Shown here: positions 19,660-27,201 of the stretch, one piece after another | Layout of the letters: each line of letters begins with the position of its first letter | Numbering within the stretch: position 1 is the stretch's first letter | NCBI RefSeq assembly: GCF_001042635.1 | Contig: NZ_AP012331.1 | Coordinates: 1 to 64,000, forward strand | Direction of reading: 5' to 3' | Length of the DNA stretch: 64,000 bases | From: Bifidobacterium scardovii JCM 12489 = DSM 13734 | GTDB lineage: Bacteria > Actinomycetota > Actinomycetes > Actinomycetales > Bifidobacteriaceae | Made by a program: the position numbers and the translations under genes | Notes under the pieces: model-generated | What the model was told of the DNA's origin: nothing | What the model saw: only the letters and a program-made list of their open reading frames with translations | Database searches by the model: none

Positions 19660-19834
19660 GCGTAGAAAGCGTCTGGGTAACAGCCTGCTTCTCGGACGGT
19701 TTCAACGCGGGAAGGCTGTCTGGCGTAGAGAACGTTTGGGTAACAGGTTGGTTCTCGGACACTCTCTACGCGGGAAGCCCCTTCAGCGTAGAGAGTGTTT
19801 GGGTAACAACCTGCTTCTCGAACACTCTCTACGT
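19660..19834. repeat. Three tandem 49-bp hairpin repeats with exact 63-bp period
   Basis: Units at 19660-19708, 19723-19771 and 19786-19834, separated by 14-bp spacers that both begin GGGAAG. Each unit has outer arms that pair (unit 3: CGTAGAGAGTGTT / AACACTCTCTACG, 13 bp perfect) and a conserved inner sequence around GGGTAACA and TTCTCG. They lie between the convergent permease and GH43_24-like genes. They may act as mRNA 3' stabilisers, terminators or protein-binding hairpins. The 21-codon period keeps a minus-strand frame open, but no good start site is seen. Confidence 0.85.
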
Positions 19835-19914
19835 CAAACCGCTCCACCGCAGAAGAGACCCGGCCGCGGTGGAGCGCGCTTACGACAGAAAGCAGCCAGC
19901 CCTTGCCGAACGAA

Positions 19915-19945
19915 GAATCCCCGCAACTCACCGTTGCGGGGATTC
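19915..19945. terminator. Bidirectional terminator
   Basis: Perfect 13-bp stem GAATCCCCGCAAC / GTTGCGGGGATTC with a five-base loop, between the convergent genes ending at 19642 and 19983. Confidence 0.85.
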
Positions 19946-19982
19946 GTCATATATAATATATACGCGAATTCACATGACTCGG

Positions 19983-20948
19983 TCACGAGATGTAGGCGTG
20001 AGGGTCGGTGATCGGCTCGTGGTCATCGGGGATCTCGCGATGCGTGAAGCCCTCATAGGAATCGTCCCAGTGCATGGAGGCGGTGCCGTCGGCGATGGAG
20101 ATCGGCAATTGGACCAGCGGCGAGTTGCCGAGATCGTTCTTGTACCACTGGTCGCCGATGAACAGGAACCTGCTGCTGTGGTACTGGTCGTCGTCAAGCG
20201 GAATCACGATGTCCACCTGGGAATCGTAGGTCTGGATGCCGATCGGCGCGAAGGCGCGCCACTCGCTCCAAGGGCCGTGCAGGTCGGTGGCGGTGGTGTA
20301 CATATTGTCGTTGGTGAACCATCCGGTCAGGCGCGATCCGAACCAGTAGTACAGGCCGTCTTTCTTGACGATGGTGGGTGATTCCAGTCCGTATTCGTAA
20401 TCGGTGGCCCGTTCGCAGGCCACATCCTCGACGATGGTCAGGTAGTCGTTCGACAGGCGGTAGATATGCGTGCCGTGGTCGCGGTCCTCGCTCATGATGT
20501 AGCCGCTGCCGTCCTCGTCCTGGAACACGCCGATGTCGCGGCTCAGATACCCGCGCCATGTCATCGTGGTCTGGAACGTGAACGGCCCGAGCGGGTTGTC
20601 GGCCACGGCCACGCTGATGTGCGCGTACTGGTAGTCGGGCGTTTCCGCGTGGATGTACATCACGTACTTGCCGGTTTCCGGGCAGCGGAGCACCTTCGGG
20701 CGTTCGCCGATGCGGTCCGCGGCCAGTGCGGAGCCGTCCTCCTGCACGTCCAGTACGATGCCGTGATCGGTCCAGTCGACGAAGTCGTCGGTGGTGTAGC
20801 AGTACACGCCCTGGAACAGGTTGCCGTTTGTCTTGTTCTCGCCGTAGGCGTACCAGGTGCCGTCGAATCGCTGTACGCCGATGCCGTGCAGTTGGGCTAC
20901 GTTGCCCTCGGTGTCATGCGGCAGAAAAGAGCCGAATCTATCGGTCAT
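19983..20948 (-). CDS. Glycoside hydrolase family 43 protein, GH43_24-like (locus 2)
   Basis: A 321-residue propeller hydrolase without a signal peptide, so cytoplasmic. Segments SRDIGVFQDEDGSGYIMSED, YGLESPTIVKKDGLYYWFGS and RLTGWFTND match the pattern of exo-beta-1,3-galactanase-like GH43 members (subfamily 24), where the Glu of the ESP motif is the acid. It is unlike the GH43 at 14090 beyond the fold. The ATG at 20948 has GAAAGGA upstream. Its promoter carries TGTGACCGGTCACA and TGTGATCGCTCACA, linking it to the regulator at 21449. A galactan- or arabinogalactan-derived substrate is plausible but unproven. Confidence 0.82.
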   Translation of the reverse strand: MTDRFGSFLPHDTEGNVAQLHGIGVQRFDGTWYAYGENKTNGNLFQGVYCYTTDDFVDWTDHGIVLDVQEDGSALAADRIGERPKVLRCPETGKYVMYIHAETPDYQYAHISVAVADNPLGPFTFQTTMTWRGYLSRDIGVFQDEDGSGYIMSEDRDHGTHIYRLSNDYLTIVEDVACERATDYEYGLESPTIVKKDGLYYWFGSRLTGWFTNDNMYTTATDLHGPWSEWRAFAPIGIQTYDSQVDIVIPLDDDQYHSSRFLFIGDQWYKNDLGNSPLVQLPISIADGTASMHWDDSYEGFTHREIPDDHEPITDPHAYIS

Positions 20949-21140
20949 TGATGATCCTTTCCATTTGGAGATGGGCATGCCCGGCCCAAGCGCGCCCGTT
21001 TGGCGTGCGATTGGGCCGGAATGCTCGCGGTGACGCGGCGCGCGGTGCGGGATTCGGCATGCCGTGCGATGGGGGGCTTGTGCCGTGTGGTCTTTTTTCC
21101 CCTGCGGACTGTGCCGTCTCGTACGAGTCGTTTCTCGTTT

Positions 21141-21198
21141 TGTGACCGGTCACACGCTGTGATATAGCCAGTGTAATGCAATATGTGATCGCTCACAA
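21141..21198 (-). promoter_or_regulatory. Promoter and operators of the GH43_24-like gene
   Basis: Minus-strand promoter TTGTGA (21198-21193), 17-bp spacer, TACACT (21175-21170). A perfect palindrome TGTGACCGGTCACA lies at 21141-21154 downstream of the -10, and a variant TGTGATCGCTCACA (plus-strand reading) at 21184-21197 overlaps the -35. The layout copies the promoters at 17504 and 22526. Confidence 0.8.
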
Positions 21199-21337
21199 AA
21201 CTATCTGCGTGCCGTGATCCCCGTGTCCTGCGTTGTTCACTCGTTTTGCTCTGTCTGGTTTCCCTCGATGAGGGGGATGGGCAGAGCCGGACGAGGGAGA
21301 AAACCGGATTGCTTTCGAGTGTTGCTCCGGTGTTGTT

Positions 21338-21382
21338 CCCCTCAGTCCGCTTCGCGGCTAGCTCCCCTCGTAGAGGGGAGCC
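21338..21382. repeat. Dispersed palindromic intergenic repeat, copy A
   Basis: CCCCTCAGTCCGCTTCGCGG, then GCTCCCCTCGTAGAGGGGAGCC. It has the same blocks as the copies at 28516, 35941, 46213 and 55567 and can form two stem-loops. Confidence 0.8.
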
Positions 21383-21448
21383 AGATGCAGATGGTCCGCT
21401 TCGCGGCCGGCTCATCCCGCAATTGAGGGCGGCCTTGCGGTCGCGGGG

Positions 21449-22495
21449 TCATGCGGATTGGCGCTCGACGATGGTGGTCGGCAGCAGACGCACGTAATAC
21501 TGCCGTACCGGCTCCCCCCTGAGCATGGTCAGCAGCAGCTCGGCCATCGCCCTGCCGTGCAGCATCGAGTCCTGGCGCACCGTGGTGAGCTTGGGATTGG
21601 ACAGTATGGCCATGGGCGAGTCGTCGAAGCCGGTGACGGCGATGTCGTCGGGGACGCGATATCCGAAGCGATTGAGCTGGTTGATCACGCCGATGGCGAG
21701 ATTGTCGTTGGCGCAGACGAACCCGTCGATGCCGCTGAGCATCGACTGGTATTCGAATACCGCCAGTTCGCCGCTGGTGATCTCCCAATCGTCGGCGAAA
21801 TACACCTGCCGGTCGTCGAATCGGTCGCCGAGCGCCTCCTTGAAGCCGGCCAGTCGCTTGATGGACGCCGGCGAATAGCCGGGGCCGCAGACGTAGACGA
21901 TATGGGATCGGCCCTTGTCGAGCATATAGCGTGTGATGTCGCGTTGTCCGTCGGCGTTGGTGAAGTCGACCGCCGGATACGTCAGGTCGCCGCGGTCGCT
22001 GACTTCGGAGCGCACCACGGGCCGATTGGTGGACAGGAACGCGTTGGCGAGGGAGTCGTCCTCGCTTAGGGAGAACAGCAGGTAGCCGTCGGCGAAGTCG
22101 CTGTTGACCAGCTGTTCGATGCGCTTGGTGGAGTCCTCGCTGTTGGCGATGAGCGTGACCATCTGGTACCCGGCGTCGCCGAGCGTCGTGTTCGCGCCCG
22201 ACATGGCCTCGGACACGCTGTATTGCACGACCGTCTCGCTGGCTTCGACCTGGATGATCAGAGCGACGGTGGATGTGCGCTGCTGGGCGAGGGAACGGGC
22301 CGCCTTGTTCGGCGTGTACTTGGACTCCTTGATGGCTGCGGCGATGCGTTCGGAGGCGTCCTTGGAGACGTGTTCGCTGCCGTTGAGAAAGCGCGACACC
22401 GTGCCGTAGGATACGTTGGCCAGCCGGGCCACGTCCCGGATGGTCACCTTCTTATGTTCCGTCGTCATGAACACCATCGTATTCGGTTCCGTCAT
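21449..22495 (-). CDS. LacI-family transcriptional regulator (locus 2)
   Basis: A 348-residue LacI/GalR repressor with the DNA-binding segment VTIRDVARLANVSYGTVSRF near residues 17-36 and a sugar-sensing C-terminal domain. Start 22495 is chosen for the GGGGAG site seven bases upstream. It is divergent from the binding-protein gene at 22621, whose promoter has two TGTAACCGGTCACA sites. Matching sites at 17504-17552 and 21141-21197 suggest it represses the permeases, the binding protein and the GH43_24-like gene together. The intergenic operator pair probably also affects its own transcription. Confidence 0.92.
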   Translation of the reverse strand: MTEPNTMVFMTTEHKKVTIRDVARLANVSYGTVSRFLNGSEHVSKDASERIAAAIKESKYTPNKAARSLAQQRTSTVALIIQVEASETVVQYSVSEAMSGANTTLGDAGYQMVTLIANSEDSTKRIEQLVNSDFADGYLLFSLSEDDSLANAFLSTNRPVVRSEVSDRGDLTYPAVDFTNADGQRDITRYMLDKGRSHIVYVCGPGYSPASIKRLAGFKEALGDRFDDRQVYFADDWEITSGELAVFEYQSMLSGIDGFVCANDNLAIGVINQLNRFGYRVPDDIAVTGFDDSPMAILSNPKLTTVRQDSMLHGRAMAELLLTMLRGEPVRQYYVRLLPTTIVERQSA

Positions 22496-22525
22496 GTTTT
22501 GCTCCCCATTGACGCGACACACGAT

Positions 22526-22575
22526 TTGTAACCGGTCACACAACAGTGTATAGTATACGAATGTAACCGGTCACA
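22526..22575 (+). promoter_or_regulatory. Promoter and two operators of the locus 2 binding protein
   Basis: TTGTAA (22526-22531), 17-bp spacer, TATAGT (22549-22554). TGTAACCGGTCACA at 22527-22540 and 22562-22575 bracket the -10 exactly as in the permease promoter at 17504, with operator starts 35 bp apart versus 34 bp there. Confidence 0.88.
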
Positions 22576-22620
22576 CGGAGTGTTGCGTGGCCAAGAACTC
22601 AAGGAAGAGAAAGGTAAGAC

Positions 22621-23958
22621 ATGCGCTTCCCTATCAAGAAGTCGGTGGCATTGCTTGGCGCTGCAGCCATGATGGTCTCTGTCGCGGCCTGCGGGTCCGA
22701 TAACGCGTCCACCAGCGACAACTCCGGGTCCAAGGACGGCAAGTCCACCGTGACCGTGTGGAGCTGGGACACTACCATCAACGACGCCGCGGAGGCCTTC
22801 ATGAAGGCCAACCCGAACATCACCGTCAAGGTGACCAACGTCGGCACCTCCGCGCAGACCCAGGTCTCGCTGAACAACGCCATTTCCGCCGGCTCCGGCG
22901 CCCCGGACATCTCGCTGATGGAATACCACTCCATCGCGCAGTTCGCCCTGTCCGGCGCCATCGAGGACCTGACCGACAAGACCAGCGGCTTCGAGTCCGA
23001 CTACCCCGAAGGCATCTGGAAGGGCGTGCAGGTGAACGGCAAGGTCTACGGCCTGCCGGTCGATTCCGGCCCGAACGCCCTGTTCTACAACAAGGCCACC
23101 TTCGACAAGGCCGGCATCACCGAGGCGCCGAAGACCTGGGAGGAGTACTACCAGGACGCCAAGAAGATCCGCGCCCTCGGCGGCGACTACTACATCACCT
23201 CCGACGCCGGCGACAACAACCAGTCCACGGTGTTCATGTCCCTGATCGCCCAGGCCGGCGGCACCCCGTTCAAGGTGGACGGCGAGAAGGTCTCCATCGA
23301 CCTGACCGGCGACGAGGGCACCAAGAAGGCCGTCGAGTACTGGCAGCGCATGATCGACGAGGACCTGATCAACACCAAGGTCACCAGCTGGTCCGATGAA
23401 TGGAACAAGGGTCTCGGCGACGGCACCATCGCCTCGCTGGTCACCGGCGCATGGATGCCGGGCAACCTGCTCTCCGGCGCCGCCCAGGCCTCCGGCAACT
23501 TCCGCGTGGCCACCGTGCCGCAGTGGAACGAGGGCGACGACCTGAACTCCTTCAACGGCGGTTCCTCGCTGACCCTGATCAAGGGCACCAAGAACGCCGA
23601 CGCTGCCTTCAAGTTCATGGAGTACGTGACCCACGACAAGGAAGGCATCAAGAACCGCGTCGCCTCCGGCGCGTTCCCGGCGGACACCACCTCCTTCAAG
23701 TCCGACTACTACCTGAACGGCACCGACGACCTCAACAAGTACTTCGGCGGCCAGAAGTACACCGAAGTGCTCGCCCAGGCGGCCGAGCAGAATGTCGGCG
23801 ACTTCGAGTTCCTGCCCTTCTGGAGCCAGGTGCAGAACACCTTCGGCGACTACGCCGGCAAGGCCTACCGCAAGGAAGAGAAGCTCTCCAAGTCGATGGA
23901 GGACTTCCAGAAGTCCCTGATCGACTACGCCAAGGGCCAAGGCTTCACCGTCGAGTAA
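22621..23958 (+). CDS. Sugar ABC transporter solute-binding lipoprotein (CUT1, locus 2)
   Basis: A 445-residue family-1 solute-binding protein with signal peptide MRFPIKKSVALLGAAAMMV and lipobox VAAC. The mature protein starts its domain at STVTVWSWDTTIND. It is a clear paralogue of the protein at 12686, and presumably feeds the permeases at 17626 and 18653, from which it is separated by the GH43 and regulator genes. Codon use is strongly biased to C-ending codons, as in highly expressed genes, unlike the TTG-rich permeases of the same locus. Ligand unknown. Confidence 0.93.
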   Translation: MRFPIKKSVALLGAAAMMVSVAACGSDNASTSDNSGSKDGKSTVTVWSWDTTINDAAEAFMKANPNITVKVTNVGTSAQTQVSLNNAISAGSGAPDISLMEYHSIAQFALSGAIEDLTDKTSGFESDYPEGIWKGVQVNGKVYGLPVDSGPNALFYNKATFDKAGITEAPKTWEEYYQDAKKIRALGGDYYITSDAGDNNQSTVFMSLIAQAGGTPFKVDGEKVSIDLTGDEGTKKAVEYWQRMIDEDLINTKVTSWSDEWNKGLGDGTIASLVTGAWMPGNLLSGAAQASGNFRVATVPQWNEGDDLNSFNGGSSLTLIKGTKNADAAFKFMEYVTHDKEGIKNRVASGAFPADTTSFKSDYYLNGTDDLNKYFGGQKYTEVLAQAAEQNVGDFEFLPFWSQVQNTFGDYAGKAYRKEEKLSKSMEDFQKSLIDYAKGQGFTVE

Positions 23959-24079
23959 TTCCATAAACCGGTCGGTACGTGATCCCACCCGAGAGCCCGG
24001 GCATCGGGTTCCCGGATGGGACGCCGACAGCGCGGCCGACACCGCGCGTAGCTAGAACTTCATCTGAGTTCTCCTCCTC

Positions 24080-24116
24080 GGCCGGGATCTTCCGCTGCGG
24101 AAGATCCCGGCCTTTC
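24080..24116 (+). terminator. Intrinsic terminator after binding-protein gene
   Basis: Perfect 15-bp stem GGCCGGGATCTTCCG / CGGAAGATCCCGGCC with a three-base loop, followed by TTT. Confidence 0.85.
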
Positions 24117-24229
24117 GCATATCACCAGCGTCCGCGACGCGATGCGTTGTTCGGTTGTGTGCATGGCGGCGCACGGATCATAACAAAAACCATTGGATGC
24201 AGTATCCACACAAGAAAAGGATCGAATCA

Positions 24230-25909
24230 ATGAAGATACGACAAGCACTTGCCGGTCTCGCCGCCGCGGCGACGATGATTGGCGGTCTGGCGATCGGCGC
24301 CGGTTCGGCGCAGGCTGTCGAAGCCGATCCAGCGCCAGCCGCCGAGGTGACGAGCGGCGGCATCACCGTGAACAACTCGCAGGCCGGGCACACGTACACG
24401 GCCTACCGGTTCGCCACGCTGAACCCGCAGTTGGACGCGGACGGCAATCTGTCCGACGTCGAGATCAAGGTCGCTGATGGGCCCTATGGCGCGGTGCAGC
24501 TTGGAGGATATCGCCAGACCGTGCGCGACGCGGTCACGGAAGCCAATGGCGGCACCCTGCCCGAGCAGTACGCCGACACGGATAACTGGAACGCGGCCGC
24601 GGCGGTCGCCGGTTTCGACCAGGCCAAGCTGCGCGCGTTCGCCGATGCCTTCACCAAGGCGGTGCAGAACGATAAGAATATCTCATCTACCGCTTCGGTC
24701 GAAGGCAACGGATCGTCCGTGCAGATCGATGTGACACAGGGCTGGTATCTGGTGACCGATACCGTCGACGGCGCGGCCGCCGAAGCCGGCACCTCGGCCA
24801 TCGTCGCCACGCCGCTGCTGATCAACGGCACCACGTACACCACCCTGCCCGTGACCTCCAGCGACCCGACGCAGGCCGGCATCGACGCCACCGGCGTGTT
24901 CAACTCCAAGCACCAGGTCGCGCTCGAAGCGCCGACGACCACGTCGAATTCGGATACCAGGGGTACGGTCGCCGTCGGCAATACCGTGACCTACACCACG
25001 CTTGAAAAGCTGGATGGATCGGTGACGGATCTGTATGTCAAGATCGTGACCTCCAAGGGTCTCAAGGCTCCCACGTCATTCGTGGTGTTCAGCGATGTGG
25101 ATGGTAACGGACGCCCCAGCGGCAGCGATCCGCGTCCGGCGTATACCGTCGTCTCGCAAACCGGCGACGCGGCCAACGGCACGGTCACGGTCCTCAAGGT
25201 CACCGGCCTGCAGGATGTCACCTCGCTCGGCGTGCAGTACAACGCCACGGTGACTCCCGACGTGGAGAACCACGCATTCTCGGTCACCGCGTCGGTTGGA
25301 TTGGACAACGCGACCTGGGTCGAAGGCAACACGGACACGCTGCGCACGGCGGACGTCGCCTTCCAGAAGGTCGGCGTCGATGCCGATGCCAACGGCCTGA
25401 ACGGCGCGCAGTTCATGCTGCGCTATGCCAATGACTCCGACTGCACAATTGTCGGCAGCTTTGGCGCCAAGCTCTGCTACTTCCAGTACGGGTCGACCAA
25501 TGGCTCTGACGGCTGGAGCGTCGTCGCCAAGAGCAAGGGAACCACGTTCACCAGCGCCGCCATGGACGGCAAGAACGGCGTCGTGCAGCTCAACGGCCTC
25601 GGTGCCGGTACCTACACGGTTGAAGAGGTGACGCCCGCCGCCGGTTACTCCACCCAGTTCCTGCCGAAGTTCAATGTGACCATTGCCGCGGACGGCACGG
25701 TCAGTGTGGAATCCACGGCTGACAGCTTCGGCCTGGTCACCGCGAATGCGGATGCCAGCGGCGTGACGGTGAAGAACGTCAAGGCGATCACGCAGCTGCC
25801 GCTCACCGGTTCCGTCGGCGCGGCCGCGCTGAGCGTCGTCGGCGTGCTGGCGCTGACTGGTCTCGCCGTGCTGGGCATCAAGTCCCGCAAGGAAGAGAAT
25901 CTGCAGTAA
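24230..25909 (+). CDS. LPXTG-anchored fimbrial pilin subunit (SpaA/FimA type)
   Basis: A 559-residue surface protein. An Ala-rich signal peptide ends near AGSAQA (about residue 28). The middle resembles fimbrial isopeptide-forming and SpaA-type domains, with an E-box-like YTVEEVTPAAGY near residues 463-474. The C-terminus has the sortase signal LPLTG (523-527), a hydrophobic span and a basic end KSRKEEN. ATG 24230 follows AAAAGGA. The pilus sortase gene is 180 bp downstream. Such pilins polymerise through sortase into pili used for adhesion. No second (tip) pilin is encoded beside it, so this may be a one-component pilus or an incomplete cluster. Confidence 0.88.
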   Translation: MKIRQALAGLAAAATMIGGLAIGAGSAQAVEADPAPAAEVTSGGITVNNSQAGHTYTAYRFATLNPQLDADGNLSDVEIKVADGPYGAVQLGGYRQTVRDAVTEANGGTLPEQYADTDNWNAAAAVAGFDQAKLRAFADAFTKAVQNDKNISSTASVEGNGSSVQIDVTQGWYLVTDTVDGAAAEAGTSAIVATPLLINGTTYTTLPVTSSDPTQAGIDATGVFNSKHQVALEAPTTTSNSDTRGTVAVGNTVTYTTLEKLDGSVTDLYVKIVTSKGLKAPTSFVVFSDVDGNGRPSGSDPRPAYTVVSQTGDAANGTVTVLKVTGLQDVTSLGVQYNATVTPDVENHAFSVTASVGLDNATWVEGNTDTLRTADVAFQKVGVDADANGLNGAQFMLRYANDSDCTIVGSFGAKLCYFQYGSTNGSDGWSVVAKSKGTTFTSAAMDGKNGVVQLNGLGAGTYTVEEVTPAAGYSTQFLPKFNVTIAADGTVSVESTADSFGLVTANADASGVTVKNVKAITQLPLTGSVGAAALSVVGVLALTGLAVLGIKSRKEENLQ

Positions 25910-25918
25910 CGGCTGACC

Positions 25919-25958
25919 GGCATGAGTGTTCCCTGCACAGAGGGGGAACGCTCATGCC
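25919..25958 (+). terminator. Strong hairpin between pilin and sortase
   Basis: Arms GGCATGAGTGTTCCC and GGGAACGCTCATGCC around a ten-base loop, with one G-U type mismatch. No T-run follows, so it may lower rather than stop sortase expression. Confidence 0.65.
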
Positions 25959-26088
25959 GTAACACGAACGAGGGGAGCATGCGGAGCTGAATCCGCTGCT
26001 CCCCTCGGCCCGCTTCCCGCGCATCCTCTGTCGGAGATGACCGGGGCGCGGCGCGGCATAATGGGCGATCGAAGGAGGTGCGGCCATC

Positions 26089-27099
26089 GTGTCGTTCGAG
26101 GACATCCTGGATATTCCGGGCCTGCACGCGCAGTATCGTCGTCGGCGATCCCGTGCGCTGGCCAGGCGGATCGGCATGGCGATTCTGTCGCTGATCGCCG
26201 TTGCGGCCATCGGATTCCCCATCGTCGCGCAGTACCGGACCGCACAGGACCTGGAAACGGTGGCGTCGCACGCTGCCACGCCGGTGGCGGGATGGTCCGA
26301 GGAGCGCATCGACGCCGCCTTTGCCGCGGCCCGGGCATATAACCGGCGTCTTGCCGGGCAGGCGTCGGCCGAGCCCGACGTATCGGATCTGGTGGGGGCG
26401 TCGGAGACGGCGCTGCCCGGCGATTCGTCGGGAGTCATCCAGACTGACAACTCATCGACTGCCGGCTCGTCTGCTGCCGGCTCGTCTGCTGCCGGCTCGT
26501 CGTCCGGCACCTCGTCGGCAGGCACCGACAAGGACTACGATTCGCTGCTGAACACCGGCAACGGGGTGATGGGCGCGATCAGCATCCCTTCGATCTCCGC
26601 GAATCTGCCGATCTATCACGGCACTTCCGCCACGGCGCTCGAGTCGGGCATCAGGCATCTGCAGGGCAGCTCGCTGCCGATCGGCGGGGCCTCCACCCAT
26701 GCGGTGCTGACCGGCCACAGGGGGCTCGTCAAAGCCGCGATGTTTACCCGTCTCGATGAGGTCAAGCGGGGCGACACCTTCTCGATCATGGTGCTGGGCA
26801 GGACCATGGAATATCGGGTCGATCGTATCGCGGTGATCGAGCCGGACGACACCTCGCAGCTGGGCATCACGCCGGGAGAGGATCGGGTGACGTTGATGAC
26901 GTGCACGCCATACGGCGTGAACACGCACCGGCTGCTGGTATCCGGCACGCGGGTTGCCGTCGACGCCGGCAAGCCGGCTGCCGATGTGTGGCAGGCCGTG
27001 CGATGGAGCGCCGGAGGCGTGCTGATGGCCGGCCTGGCGCTGCTCTGGATCCGGCGGGGATCCGCGCCGCAGCCGCGGCTGGTCAGGCACCGTGCGTGA
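26089..27099 (+). CDS. Class C pilus-assembly sortase
   Basis: A 336-residue membrane-anchored transpeptidase that joins pilin subunits. It has an N-terminal membrane segment (about 26-46), a low-complexity Ser/Ala/Gly linker with three AGSSA-like repeats (about 123-145), the catalytic His210 in LTGHRG, Cys272 in LMTCTPYG and Arg281 in NTHRLLV, and a second membrane segment at the C-terminus (about 304-321). TCTPYGVNTHRLLV is typical of class C. The start is GTG behind a perfect AAGGAGGTG site. It lies downstream of its likely substrate, the LPLTG pilin. Confidence 0.93.
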   Translation: MSFEDILDIPGLHAQYRRRRSRALARRIGMAILSLIAVAAIGFPIVAQYRTAQDLETVASHAATPVAGWSEERIDAAFAAARAYNRRLAGQASAEPDVSDLVGASETALPGDSSGVIQTDNSSTAGSSAAGSSAAGSSSGTSSAGTDKDYDSLLNTGNGVMGAISIPSISANLPIYHGTSATALESGIRHLQGSSLPIGGASTHAVLTGHRGLVKAAMFTRLDEVKRGDTFSIMVLGRTMEYRVDRIAVIEPDDTSQLGITPGEDRVTLMTCTPYGVNTHRLLVSGTRVAVDAGKPAADVWQAVRWSAGGVLMAGLALLWIRRGSAPQPRLVRHRA

Positions 27100-27201
27100 C
27101 AATCCGCCGTTCTACTGCGATATGTAGCATTTGCCCCGCGTTCAATCATGGCGAATCCCCAGCACCCCGCTGTACATTTAAGGGTGACCTCGGGGGTGAA
27201 T

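Larger units (their letters stand above)
20949..21448. other. Intergenic region between GH43_24-like gene and lacI-type gene
   Basis: 500 bp without a gene. It holds the promoter and two operators described separately (21141-21198), and one copy of the dispersed palindromic repeat at 21338-21382. The segment 20960-21130 is GC-rich and shows no convincing coding potential. Confidence 0.7.

Noticed and set aside
19632..19931. Minus-strand ORF of 99 residues with three 21-residue repeats
   Set aside because: The 63-bp period of the hairpin array keeps this frame open by arithmetic. Its GTG start lies inside a terminator stem, it has no ribosome site and it overlaps the end of the permease gene.
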